The notes under the pieces: model-generated
What the model was told of the DNA's origin: nothing
What the model saw: the letters and a program-made list of their open reading frames with translations, nothing else
Database searches by the model: none
Position numbers and translations under genes: made by a program
Shown here: positions 1-10,640 of the stretch, piece after piece
Numbering within the stretch: the first letter of the stretch is position 1
Layout: each line of letters starts with the position of its first letter
DNA from: Archilochus colubris
Lineage: Eukaryota > Chordata > Aves > Apodiformes > Trochilidae
Direction of reading: 5' to 3'
Length of the DNA stretch: 64,000 nt
Assembly (NCBI GenBank): GCA_023079485.1
Contig: CM041090.1
Location: forward strand, 2,170,001-2,234,000

Positions 1-1134
1 ATGGGTGATCAGTTAATGGAAACATCAATCACTAGGAAAAAAAATTAAATAGTAGTTATTAATTTCTGTGGATTTTTTCCCCCCTTATTTTGATTAAACA
101 GGTGTTACTCTTGAGGGGTCCAATCATTCAAATGTAAGCCATATGTGTCTATCATGCCAGTGCATTAAAATTAAGAATGATGGCTTAAGTAGTAGAGGCT
201 CAAGTTTAATTTTAGATAAAAACTCCACTTTCATAGTTCCCTTGAATGGAGATGAGCTTGTGCAGCTTGTCAGCATTGAAGGGAGCACAGGGAGCTGGCC
301 CACAGCTTTTGCTTGTGCTGCCAGAGCTGCTTTCTGGCACCTCCACCTCACCTACCACCACTTGAGGACTGTTGTTTCAATTACAGGGCTCATATCTATG
401 GACAAGAACAATAATCAGAAAGCTAAATCTTATTAAAAAGGAAAAACAAATATATTCTAGCCTGTGCCCCTGGGGAGGAGGAGGGTGTGTAAGGTGTCCT
501 TTACCTGCATATGACAATGTCCAAACTTCCTTTCAGATGCCAGCAGAAAGCCTGTATCTTTGCAGGTGTATATGCTTACCTGAAATATCCTTATTTTAAT
601 TGCATAATAAGCAGTCCTGCCTACATCTAAAAGGTGTCCCATGTTTGCAAGTGCTGTATGGCAAAGCTGTGTAATGTAAAAGTGAGCCTTTGAGATACTA
701 ATAACCTGCACTTGTTTTTTTCCTATAAATAAACCCAGTGTTTTCAGCCAAAGGCCTGCTGACATTTTGCTAAATTCTTTGTTAAAATTGACTCAAAACA
801 ATCTTCAGACCTCACTTAGTTTCCCTGCAGTTTGTGTGTATCATCCATAAATGATCCCATAAATGCTTCAGGGAAGGAAATACACCAAAGAAATAGTTCT
901 GTGAATACATACAATGATCTTTCTCTGGTCTAAATAGTTTTCCTCTTCAGTGAGCTTTGCTTCTGCTCTGGGAACTTTGAGAAAATTGTCTGAACTACAG
1001 GAAATCCTGCAACAGATTTAAATGCTTGTGGACTTTATACTGAGGCACTTCTACATTACACAGTAGTTGCTTCCCATCCTAGAGAGCAGGAAGACTGCAA
1101 TAACTCTGACACAGACTTAATTTTTGAGACTTAC
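1..1134 (-). other. PRPH2L: PRPH2L intron 2 (partial)
   Basis: Sequence downstream of the exon 2 donor on the minus strand. I searched it for the last PRPH2-family exon, which should follow in phase 0 and start with the end of the fourth membrane segment and a GLRYLQT-like stretch. No acceptor gives such a reading. No repeat was recognised here. The terminal exon is therefore inferred to lie beyond the left edge. Confidence 0.6.
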
Positions 1135-1381
1135 CTCAAACAGCCAAATGAGCAGTGCTGTGATACCAATGGACCTCATGATGCCCGTGTAGTAATCCAG
1201 CAGGGCCTCTCTGCACCCCTTCACCCAGATATTGAGCTCCTCTGTCAGAAAGTCATAGTTGTAGTGAGCACTGTTGTTTGTCAGCTGGTACTGGATGCAG
1301 GGCCGGGGAGAGCTGGGGTTGCAGCAGCTGAAGGGGACTCCATCCACCAAGAACTTCCCATCAACGTTGCTCTTCAGACGG
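1135..1381 (-). CDS. PRPH2L: PRPH2L exon 2 (second half of large disc-lumen loop and fourth TM segment)
   Basis: Internal coding exon of a peripherin-2 family tetraspanin. Its minus-strand acceptor follows ctgttgcag and its donor is GAG|gtaagt. The length is 247 bp, the family's standard size for this exon. The first base C completes the GA left by exon 1, giving Asp, then [14 protein letters not shown]. The exon encodes about residues 194-276. It includes the conserved [13 protein letters not shown] cysteine cluster of the large extracellular/intradiscal loop, an NNS N-glycosylation sequon in [11 protein letters not shown], and the start of the fourth membrane segment (ALLIWLFEV). The cysteines belong to the disulphide set needed for folding and assembly of these proteins (family knowledge). 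No stop or frameshift is present. PRPH2 itself is the alternative identity, but the first exon favours PRPH2L. Confidence 0.93.
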
Positions 1382-4300
1382 CTGCAACAGGACAGGAAGT
1401 TTGGGCATTGCAGATCTGCTATGAGGAGATGTTTATTTCTATGGGAGATTGATTTATATTTTATTCACCTGATTTTTAGAAAAGGATAAAATGTAAGTCT
1501 GCTGCAATGTAGGCCTCTCTAGTGTGATAAAAGGAAACTGGGAATACATTTCCACCTGGACAAATGGCTCACTGCAGGAAAACTGAGTTTTTCACTTGCT
1601 GTGCTTCTCAAGTGTGGTATCAGCACAGAATCTCACGTGTTTCTTGGCACTGTGCATGCAAGGTGTGTGTTCAATATTCACTGACACTGAAGCCTTTTTA
1701 GGTATATTTGCACTGAAAGGACTAAAGGCAGTTTCTGAAGTTGTTGATCTCAGTGTGACCAATGGAAGCTATAGCCCTAGAAATCTGTGTTTCAGTACTC
1801 CTGGGCTGATTTTCAGCACAAAATTCCTAATACAAGGACACCTTTGCATGCCACAGGAACCACTGGAAATTGCCTGGCTTCATCTTTGTCCTCGTGCAAT
1901 GGCTGATATAGCACATGTTTTGAGATTAATTCACAAGGGATTTTATACTTTTTGTAGCTATATTCTTTGTCAATTTTGAAACTGTATTTAACCTTAAAAC
2001 TATTAAGTTTTAACCTTGAAACTATTCCTTGCCCTCATTTATAAGAACAGGAAAAAAACAAGTGGGGAGAAAAAGAAAACCAAAAAAATAAGAGGGAAAA
2101 AAATTCATAGGATGGAAAGAGACAAGTGTCAGATTAATCAAGAGCTTCTGGAACAGTTAAATGAATCCTTTGTATCTGTTCTTCTTGTATTACCTATTCT
2201 TTAGCTCATGTGTCCTTGTGAGGACTTCTCTTTCAAATAATTTTCCAGAAACTGGAGAGTATATGAGATGTTGAGAGATGCTCTCACACTTTGGGGAAGG
2301 AGCCTCTAAGGATTTTATCTGTTTTCATGCTCATTGCAAAAGGCTTATTTCCTGAAGACAGCCCCACAGGTCAGCTCCATTGCATGTTTCAGTGGATCCC
2401 ATGCCCTTTAGCCTTCGATAGGGAGCCAGAATATATGAAAAACAACTTCCTCTCAGATACCCAACTTTCACCATTTGTTAGTAGAATTTGTAATGTTTTC
2501 CAAAACTTATCTATTAGCATTTACAAATCATATTTTCCTGTTCTAAATTAAAGGGAAGGAAGTCATCACAAGAAACTCATCGGGTGAACAGAAGAAGCAG
2601 AAACTCGGCAGCTCTTCTGGCATCCCAGGACTAAATACATCTTTTGGAACAAACATAAACTGCTCAGAAGCTCAGTATTTGTGGCTCTGCTGGGATGGCA
2701 GAACAATTGCCTTCATTGTATTGCTGCTGGCCTGCTAATAACAACCTCCTTCCTTTTTTCCTTTTTTTTGGGGGGTGGGTGGGTGGTGGTAATGTCTTGT
2801 TTAACATTGCCTCAAAAATATCTTCCCCAAAGATCTCAGGAGGTTCATCTGCTGCCACCTAGGAGTGGGTTAGGCATGAATTCCTCTGCATAAAATCTAC
2901 CTCTTCACTTTATGGCCATCATACTCTTGGCAACAGAACTGAACCAATGCAGAAGAACCCAAATACACCAGTGTGCAAGCAGTGTAACAGGCAAAACCAC
3001 TCATTGGGCAGGAGACAATGAGGGGAGACAGATTTACAGCATGGGAGATTTGTAAGCAGGAGGAGAAAAGAAACCTTACAGAGGGCTCAGGAGGGGAAGG
3101 CCAGCTTGTTGTGAAAGAGAAACTTTTACCTGGGCCAGCAAAATGCCCTCTGTATTTCAGTGACATGATCCAAATACAGTACAGCATCTAAAATGGTTAC
3201 ATTGCCATCTCTTGAGCTAGGCCTTAAGCTTCTCTCTTGATCTCAAGCATCAATTCTGTTTTTTTTTTTAGTTCCTGCTGCATGCTCTAAAGAAGAATCT
3301 TATTCCTGCTACCAAGCACAACTTGGGTTACATCCCCCTGCCATCATGTTTTCTCTAATAGTTGCAAATTAAAGATTTGTTTATCTTGGTAGTTTCAGAA
3401 GAGAAGAGCTGAGGGAGCAAGACATTCACTGCTATTTGTTGTTGCAATTCAAAGCTTTTATGTTGTTGTAAGGCAAAACATGCTTTTGAGACTATAAAAA
3501 GATGGTTTTTACTCAACCAGAGCAGTGATAGGTTTGTAGCAATGTAACCTGCCTCATCCTCCTACCATTCCCATTGATTCTCTCATTTCTTGTCATATTG
3601 TGGTGTTGGCCATGCATAGAATAGAAGGGGAGGGGATTATGAATGAAGATTATGAAATTCAGTTGTGCAAAACTCACACCTGAGCTGACAGTGTCATTTT
3701 TCACCTGCTTTGCCTCTTAATCCACCCAGGACTAGCTGACATACAATAGAAGATGAAACCAAGAAAAAGATTTGGTTCCTTCTCCATCCTTTCTGCAAGT
3801 TACCACCTGGAATTTGCTTCTCCTGTTTTCATACCAAATGTCTCACTAACAGATTTGGGGAAATGGAAGTATGATTTGGTTATAAGCACCAACTTGGATT
3901 CTAGCAACCAAGATGGCATCATCCAATTTATGTACAGTGAAAGAAATTCTGCAATGTAATTTCTTCTGCCACACAGACTTCACTTCACTGGCATCTTCTG
4001 CCTACATAGGGCACAATTTAACTGACAATGTATTTTTAAAATAAAGGTAGAGCAGCACTGGTGACCCTGTAGAAGAAAAGAGAGTTTAGCTAAGACCCTG
4101 GGTAAAACTCTACTGGTTCTGCATGTGTCACAGAAATAAAAGGGAATATATTTTCATTGTGCTCTCAAAATAAGATACTACTCAAGTTTCTGAGGATCAT
4201 TTTTCTTGTCATGTCACCTTTTAGTGTAGAATTAGGATTTAAGCAACCTCTTGGGTCAGTCTGCTTTGTGTCACTGTTGCTTTTCCAACTTCTTCCTCAA

Positions 4301-5188
4301 GAGCACTTGCTCCAAAGCTTGCTTCATTCCCCCAGGCAACTGCCTGGCACGTGGTGACACTTCTTGTCCATATTCTCCTGTCCTCTGGTTTATTTGCAGC
4401 TCTGTATTTAGGCTTTGCAATGATGGCAGTTTCAAGATGTGAATTCTTTGAAAACAAGAGCCTTGGCCTCCCTTTCCCTGGCTTTATTGTCACTGAGTCT
4501 TGAGTTAAACAAAACAGAACACTTGACAAAAGCCAGCCAAGCTTTTTGTGGGCATCTTTCTCAGGATTAGATGGCTACTCCACTCTCATCAATGAAGACA
4601 CTTTTTCAGCTTTAGAAAGATTATTCTATATTGGATTGTCTACTTTTAAGAATATGAACTTTTCTATTGTCTTGTAAGAATTACCAAGCTCTTACTTTTG
4701 AGCATATAGTTTCACAATTGCTACATACATTGAAGCATCATGAAAAAAAAAACCAAAACTGCCTCAATTTTTAAGGGGTTTTCTCCTTTTTAAGCAGTCT
4801 ACATGCTATTGGCTGTTTCTTGCATCTGAATTTATAGATTTGAGCCTGGGTTTGAAAAGTCTTGAAGGATGAAGATCTTTCAGTGTTTAGAATTGGCTGT
4901 TTGGAATTGATCCTTTTTTTCTTTCTGTTCATTCATTATAATTGCAATTTTGAAGTGGCTAATTTAACACAGTAAGAAAGGAAAGCCAAACCTTTCCTTT
5001 GCTTAGCATCCTTAAAAAGTTAGCAAAAGGCAACTTTTAAATGTGCATGTAGTTAGCATATTTTGTAATGTGGTCATTCTACAGGCTTTTGATTAAGAGA
5101 CAAGGGTCCAGAGAAAACTAGTATCTACTTTGCCTTCTTGAATGTTGGTTTGGTTTTTTTTTTTTTGTAGTGACAAGCAAATACTTAC
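1382..5188 (-). other. PRPH2L: PRPH2L intron 1
   Basis: A 3.8-kb intron with donor gtaagt at 5188 and acceptor cag ending at 1382. It contains a G-rich run at 2769-2793 and several short A/T homopolymers. I saw no recognisable transposon and no second coding unit. The open frames here, including one of 127 codons at 1596-1979 on the plus strand, look like no protein family I know. Confidence 0.75.
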
Positions 5189-5769
5189 TCCACAACTTCC
5201 TTGGAAGCCATATTCAGATAACGAGGAGATACCCACTGTATTTCAAACCAGTCTCTAAAGCCATTGTTTCCACAGCACTGGAACCCAATTTGTAACATAT
5301 CCACTGTTTTCTTTAAGAAACATCTTCCAGGTATGTCTGTGTCCTTATAGAACTTGATAGCATCCTTCAGCCCCAGATAGAGAGACTCCTCCAGCTCGTT
5401 CCTCATGGTGTAGCACATGAGAGCACCCACCAGGATGCAGAAGGTAAAGCAGAAGGTACACACGATGTAAGGGAGCATAACAAGTTTCCACCGAGAGAAT
5501 TTGTTGCCATCTGAGCAGTCATAGCAGATTTTGCCACCCAGAAAGTTGATGATGCATGCTATGACTCCTACAGAGATCAGCAAGTTGGGGACAGAGTTAA
5601 TGTCCCCTTTTGCCATCACTTCGTTGCGCTTCTTGATCTCTATTTTCAGAAAGAGGCCGAGGCTGAAGAGAATGACCCCGCTCACTACAGAAACCCAGTT
5701 GAGGATCCATAAGATCTGAGCCAATTTGTCCCTCCTTGTTTTGGTGAATTTGACTTTGAGCACAGCCAT
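5189..5769 (-). CDS. PRPH2L: PRPH2L exon 1, photoreceptor outer-segment tetraspanin (peripherin-2-like)
   Basis: First coding exon of a photoreceptor disc-rim tetraspanin. Family members shape and stabilise the high-curvature rims of rod and cone outer-segment discs, forming homo- and hetero-oligomers. The 581-bp length equals the first coding exon of vertebrate PRPH2. The start is the first in-frame ATG (MAVLKVKF). Upstream codons stay open but contain no ATG. Membrane segments lie near residues 19-41, 62-80 and 100-121. The large loop then begins and carries PGRCF near residue 150, the conserved cysteine that in PRPH2 forms intermolecular disulphides, and the CCG tetraspanin signature in QCCGNNGFRDWFEIQW. 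The donor is GA|gtaagt. The N-terminal KVKFTKTRRDKLAQ and segments such as NFLGGKICYDC resemble the bird/reptile paralogue CRDS2 rather than PRPH2 proper. A ROM1 orthologue is less likely. Confidence 0.92.
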
Positions 5770-5905
5770 AGTCAGATCAGCATTAGGAAGAGGAGCGGAG
5801 GTCAAGCAAAGCTCCTAAGCTGATTAGAAGCATGGATCCCAGGCATGCAGGAGACATCTGAAGAGAGAGAGAGAGAGAGATTACTGTCTGTTTGGGTATT
5901 TATAG
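5770..5905 (-). promoter_or_regulatory. PRPH2L: PRPH2L 5' leader and TATA-box promoter
   Basis: A TATAAATA box is readable on the minus strand at 5897-5904, about 130 bases upstream of the ATG at 5769. A start site around 5870 would give a leader of about 100 bases. An (AG)n tract lies at 5860-5880. TAATC cores, the type bound by photoreceptor homeodomain factors such as CRX, occur on the minus strand near 5823 and 5880. The TATA box is seen directly; the CRX assignment is inference from the gene's expected rod/cone expression. Confidence 0.5.
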
Positions 5906-6632
5906 AGACTACAGTAAGCTTCCTGTGCAGCCTCACGCACTCTGAGACCTGACAAGGGTTTGCCCCAGGGAAATGCATGGTTTAAGTTTCCTGTATTGTG
6001 AGAGACATAAGGAAATTCCTCTAAGGACAGACTACAGCAATTACAAAGAAGTGAAGAGTAGCACCAATGGACTCTGAATTCCTGTGGAGTTTTGTCCTGA
6101 AAGCAACTTCTAGTGCAGATTTCCTGATGTGTAGAAGTGATCTGCTCTGCTGTCTGTCACTCCATGAGACTCATGGTGACCTTCCCTTGTACTCAGTGCC
6201 TGTATTTTCTTGATGATTCTAGGAATCTGTAATTCTTAGATTGTGTAATTGTCAGATTTGTGCCCAGAAGTAGCTAAATAGGACAAGAAAGCACATCCAT
6301 AGAACATCATCACATAAGCCTTCTTTCCATATGGAAAAAACATAAAAATAGGATCAGAAAGGCAGGATCCTATAGGTGGTTTTAGGCATTTTGTTTATTA
6401 TGTGTGGGGAAAGATTTCACTAGCAAAACACAGTCTTGTTCCTACACTTATATTCCAAACATGATCAAAAAACTGCAGGGGAAACCAAGAAACTACTAAC
6501 AACCCCATTAGTTTTCTAGAAAATATTATATTATATCATTATTATTGACATTTTATCAACTTTTAAGTGCTATGACCAGAATACAGCTGCCTGTGTGTAT
6601 GAATGCATCCCTCACTGTTCATTTCTATGAAA
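5906..6632. other. Intergenic, no feature recognised
   Basis: Region upstream of the PRPH2L promoter, between it and the first CR1 copy. No coding exon, repeat family or CpG enrichment was seen. Distal photoreceptor regulatory sites could lie here but none can be identified by eye. Confidence 0.5.
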
Positions 6633-7122
6633 TGCCCCTCAGCTCAGGGAGGATATCGAGGTCCTGGAGCAGGTCCAAAGGAGGGCAGCCAGGCTGGTGA
6701 AGGGATCCAGCACAAGTCCTGTGAGGAAGGGCTGAGGGAGCTGGGGGTGTTGAGGCTGGAGAAGAGGAGGCTCAGGGGAGACCTCATCACTCTCTACAAC
6801 TCCCTAAAAGGAGGTTGGAGCCGGGGGGGGTTGGGCTCTTTTCCCAGGCAACTCTCAGCAAGACAAGAGGGCAGGGTCTCAAGTTGTGCCAGGGGAGGTT
6901 TAGGTTGGAGATGAGAAAGAATTTCTTTCTGGAGAGGGTGATCAGACATTGGAATGGGCTGCCCAGGGAAGTAGTGGATTCTCCGTGTCTGGAGATATTT
7001 CAAAAGAGACTGGATGTGGCACTGAGTGCCATGGGCTGGGAACTGCAGCGGGAGTGGATCAAGGGTTGGAGTTGATGATCTCTGAGGTCCCTTCCAACCC
7101 AGCCAATTCTATGATTCTATGA
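6633..7122 (+). mobile_element. CR1 LINE, 5'-truncated 3' end
   Basis: Plus-oriented CR1 fragment covering the end of ORF2 and the 3' UTR. It opens with the FWAPQLR-type stretch (gcccctcagctcaggga) and continues through [20 protein letters not shown]. It ends in the cccagccaattctatg tail with two octamer units. The GGWS segment contains a run of G that shifts the frame. It is nearly identical over about 400 bases to the copy at 17768-18424, so the two belong to one fairly young subfamily. Confidence 0.93.
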
Positions 7123-7175
7123 AATACATGTACATATTTACATATTTACATATTTATATATTTACATATTTACAA
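7123..7175. repeat. (ACATATTT)n microsatellite at CR1 3' end
   Basis: Imperfect 8-base repeats of acatattt directly after the CR1 octamer tail. The repeat may have grown from the insertion junction, since the CR1 tail is itself an 8-mer repeat. Confidence 0.75.
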
Positions 7176-7489
7176 AATACCTCAAAATTGTTCAGCACAC
7201 AAATAATTACGGTGTCAGTGGGAACACTCAACTTGCCAGACATCTTTTGCTTTAACATGTGAGGAAAAATAGTAACCAGTTCTTCCTTTACTGACAATTC
7301 ATCTACTCAAGAGGCACTGGTGATTTGGGAAGATGTAAATTTGAGACTTTCTGTCATATTCTAGCCATAAAGGAATTTGAATCTGAACTCCATAAGTGAG
7401 GATACATTCAGTCTTCTGGAGCTGTTCTCAAATGGCTTCCTCAGCCACTTTCAAACACTGGTTAAAAAAAGGAAAAATGAGCACTGGTG

Positions 7490-7801
7490 GCTGCCTGTAG
7501 AGAAACAAGATAAACCAGGTGCCTCGAGTTGCCAAAGAGTGGGTGTGAGTCCACCTGTGCCTGGTTAGGGCAGGCCCCCTATTACCAGGGGGCCAATAAA
7601 GGTGGGGGACACACCCACAGAGGAAGCTCACTCTGGTGCGAGGCATGGAGAGGCCAGCAGCTCGTCGAGCCTCTGGAGCAAGAAAGGCTCTTCCCGCTAC
7701 ACTTCTACCCTGGAAGCGCTGTGTGGTGGCTGGAGTCCTGGAAGAGACCAGCAGCTCGTCGCACTTCAGGAGCAAGAATGGCTCCTCCCGCTACAGCTGC
7801 C
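7490..7801 (+). mobile_element. Solo-LTR-like element, TGTAG...CTACA, 6-bp target duplication
   Basis: A 300-bp element at 7496-7795 begins TGTAG and ends CTACA. It is flanked by exact 6-bp direct repeats gctgcc (7490-7495 and 7796-7801). TG...CA ends with a 6-bp duplication are typical of class II (ERVK-like) LTRs. A polyadenylation signal aataaa lies at 7595-7600. The 3' part holds a 94-base tandem duplication: cagcagctcgtcg appears at 7655 and again at 7749, each copy ending in cccgctaca. The first 90 bases match the palindromic element at 63376-63486. No internal viral genes are present. A non-autonomous LTR element is the alternative. Confidence 0.72.
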
Positions 7802-9430
7802 CCTGGCTGTCACTGTTTTTCCCAAAGGATCTCTGGGACAGCTTTGCTTCTGAAACTTTTGAGTGCATTGAGGCTGGGACAGAACAACTTGCCCCTCTGT
7901 TCCCCAACTTCTACATGGACATTTCTCTTGAGATTGTTTCTTCCTGTGCTAACAGTTTGCTGAATTTATTTTAGATAATGAGAAGATTCTCTTCCCATCA
8001 TGATGAATTTTTAAAATCCACTATAACATTATTCTTTCCCTAACTGTTCAATGAAGTATTGAATATATTTATTAGTGTAAGATGTTTTGCAACGCAGGTA
8101 CTGCTGCATAGCAGCATTTTTTTTGAGCACCATGAAGAAAGTTCTTCCAGCTGAAAGAACTGAAGTGCAGTTAAGAGCTAAAAGTGTCATTTTCCTGCTC
8201 TGCAATAGGTACCTGGTCTTCTCCAAGCTGTGTTTGGCAGTGGGCTCCTGTAACCCACAAACACTCCTAGTATTTCAGTGTAACTAACACCTCTGTGCAG
8301 CTCTGTGAAACACACCTCATGAGCCCCTCCAGAGTTATGAAGCATAATCACAAACTTTTTTCCCCAGCTCTGAGAGAGCAAGCTAGATTTTTATTCTATA
8401 AGGGGAGCAACATTTCTTTCAGCAGAAGCTCTACACATGTGGAAATCTCTCCTGTATTACTGACACTGTTCTTAATACATCCTTGTCTAACTCACTTCAA
8501 ACAGCTTCCACCAGCATACAGTAGCTTTTTGCTTCCAAGATGCCACCTCTCTATTCCTTTGCTGTGAAACTTCTCTGACTGCATAGCAAGACACAGCTTG
8601 GCTATTTATTTGTTTGCATCTAACATTTACTTACGAGATACAAATTGTCTGAAGGAGCTTGGCAAACCACATTTTATCTTACTGGTTTCACTGAAATCTG
8701 CTATTTTAGCTAAACACACATTCCTACCTGTGATTTACTGCAGAAGAAACCACTAACCTGCTTCAGAGGACTGAACAGGATCTTGAAACTGGTAACTTGC
8801 TGAGTACCAGGGAGAAAATACCTGGATCAGGCATCCTGAGGAACGCTGCAGTATTGATTTCCTGGTGTCTGTGGAGTTCTTCTGTCTTTACACTGACTCA
8901 CCAGTGGAGATGGAAAAAAAGACTTCAGCCCTCCTGCCAATGCTAATCTCTCTTTCATCTCTAATCACAGCTAAGAGATTTATTTCAAGGTTCTTATTCC
9001 AACAGGTTAAATCCTTCAAAACAGGCCAACTAACTGAGTGACAACTAAGATTTCACCAACAAAATGGATTTATAGTAACTTCTTCTACCTTTTCACTCAC
9101 CTCCTGACGTTTGGGCTGGTAAGCAACAATTCTTCAATACTTTCTAATGTTTTCATTGGTTCTTAATTGTTCTTAATTTGTTCTTAACAATAAATATTTG
9201 TCCAAGAGAGGGAAGAATAGTGAAATAATAATAACAATGAATAATAATAATGAAACTTTGAGCTTATGTGGGAAAGAGAAATCTGTCTCACACAATCATA
9301 ATACACAGTCACCATTATGTGCCTTACCCACGTTTTGTTGCTTTGGGTGGAATTGTCTGTCCTGTGTAATGTCTGTGACCAGGAAAGGAATTAAAGTAAC
9401 CATAGCCAACTGGATCATCATTTATGACTC
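7802..9430. other. Intergenic, no gene recognised
   Basis: About 1.6 kb with no exon or repeat family that I recognise, apart from A/T homopolymers and a short ATA/AAT-rich stretch at 9224-9254. Confidence 0.5.
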
Positions 9431-9781
9431 TGTCCTGGTTTCACTGGGACAGGATCACAGTCCAGCCATGGAGGACAGACCATTAGTATCCCTGAGGCCG
9501 CTGACTGATGGTGACACCCAGGGATGTCCCACACCACTTACCTAATGCTGATTACAAGGTAGGAGCTATGCTGAGGGTGGGGAGTTCCCTTTCCTGGGGC
9601 TCCTCCCTCCTGCCCTGCTGCTGCCCCTGCTGCTCCAGGGAACTGGGCTGAGGATAAGCTTATGCAACCCATCCTGATTCTCCTCCTTGGCTGGAGGGGG
9701 ATCACTCAGTGAGAGATCAAAATGCTTCAGTTCAACACTGAATATGGGATAGAAGGAGATCACACATTCTGGTTTGGAAAG
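9431..9781. repeat. Unclassified repeat-like segment beginning TGTCCTGGTTTCA
   Basis: The boundary motif tgtcctggtttcactgggac at 9431 resembles the start of avian ERVL-type LTRs. The rest of the segment is GC-richer than its surroundings but I could not match it to an LTR. It adjoins the better supported LTR to its right and may be part of the same old provirus. Confidence 0.3.
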
Positions 9782-10640
9782 TGTCTTTGTTTAGTGGTCA
9801 GAAAGATGAGGCGGCTCAGGGGAGACCTCATCACTCTCTCCAACTCCCTGAAAGGAGGTTGGAGCCAGGGGGGGGTTGGGCTCTTTTCCCAGGCAACTCT
9901 CAGCAAGACAAGAGGGCAGGGTCTCAAGTTGTGCCAGGGGAGGTTTAGGTTGTGGTTTTGGGGTGTGGGTGGGGGTGGTTTTCTGGAGATATTTAAAAGA
10001 GCTGGATGTGGCACTCAGTGCCATGGTCTAGCAACCGCAACGGTGGTTCAAGGGTTGGACTTGATGATCTCTGAGGTCCCTTCCAACCCAGCCAATTCTA
10101 TGATTCTATGAAAACCCAAAGGACAGAACTGCTCCTTGTTACCCCCTCCACCCTCCCAGGGGAAGAGAAAAGGGAACAAGGAAGAGAGACTTGAAGTTAG
10201 AACTGGAGCAGGTTTAATGGAACAGGGAAGGGTCTGCAACATGTGGGGTGGGGAACAAATATATACAAAACCCAACCTCGATGATTGCTGAGCTAAGTAT
10301 CTGAGGTCCCCTGGGGCAGAGCTGACCTGGGAAAAGGGTCCCTGGTTCCTCCCAGCACCCAGTGGACTTGTATTCTGGGTGCTGATGACAAAGAGCAGGA
10401 GCCTCTCTCCCAAGACCTCTGAGTGGAGAAAGCAGCAAGGAAGAAGAGAGCAGGAAAGGGGGAGACTTCTGCCACAGAGTATGGCAAGGGGTGGGTGGGA
10501 ACACTGATCCCTCTCTGTTCTGCCCTCTGGATCCCCCAGGGTCCTGAACAGCAGTACCCTCTCCCTAGGCCCTCAGATTGGTACCACATTAGCCTGTGGC
10601 CCCTCAAACCATAGGGGGAAGCTTTCCAGGTTTGAGAACA
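9782..10640 (-). mobile_element. Degenerate LTR on the minus strand, split by a CR1 insertion
   Basis: Read on the minus strand, this shows an LTR-like order: a TATA-like ttgtatatattt (plus 10257-10268), then the polyadenylation hexamer attaaa (plus 10213-10218), then a C/T-rich stretch with a GGGAGGG block, then an end in ...aaagaca. This layout resembles avian ERVL LTRs. CR1 at 9803-10111 sits near its 3' end, so the LTR predates that CR1. The 5' edge on the right is uncertain. Confidence 0.42.
9803..10111 (+). mobile_element. CR1 LINE 3' fragment with internal deletion
   Basis: Same CR1 subfamily as 6633-7122, starting at the [10 protein letters not shown] segment and ending in the cccagccaattctatg octamer tail. 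Around 9951-9990, roughly 80 bases of the consensus (the [10 protein letters not shown] part) are replaced by a short GT-rich stretch, so this copy has an internal deletion with filler. Confidence 0.9.

Noticed and set aside
200..372. Minus-strand frame ending in a serine-rich tail, considered as the last PRPH2L exon
   Set aside because: No acceptor joins it to exon 2 in phase 0 without a stop, and it lacks the expected membrane-segment end and the conserved sequence that follows.
1596..1979. 127-codon plus-strand open frame in PRPH2L intron 1
   Set aside because: No family similarity, no splice or promoter context, and ordinary intronic composition.
5770..5805. An N-terminal extension of PRPH2L by 12 codons upstream of the ATG at 5769
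   Set aside because: The frame is open but its first codon is TTG, not ATG. The ATG at 5769 gives the family's normal N terminus and the standard 581-bp exon.
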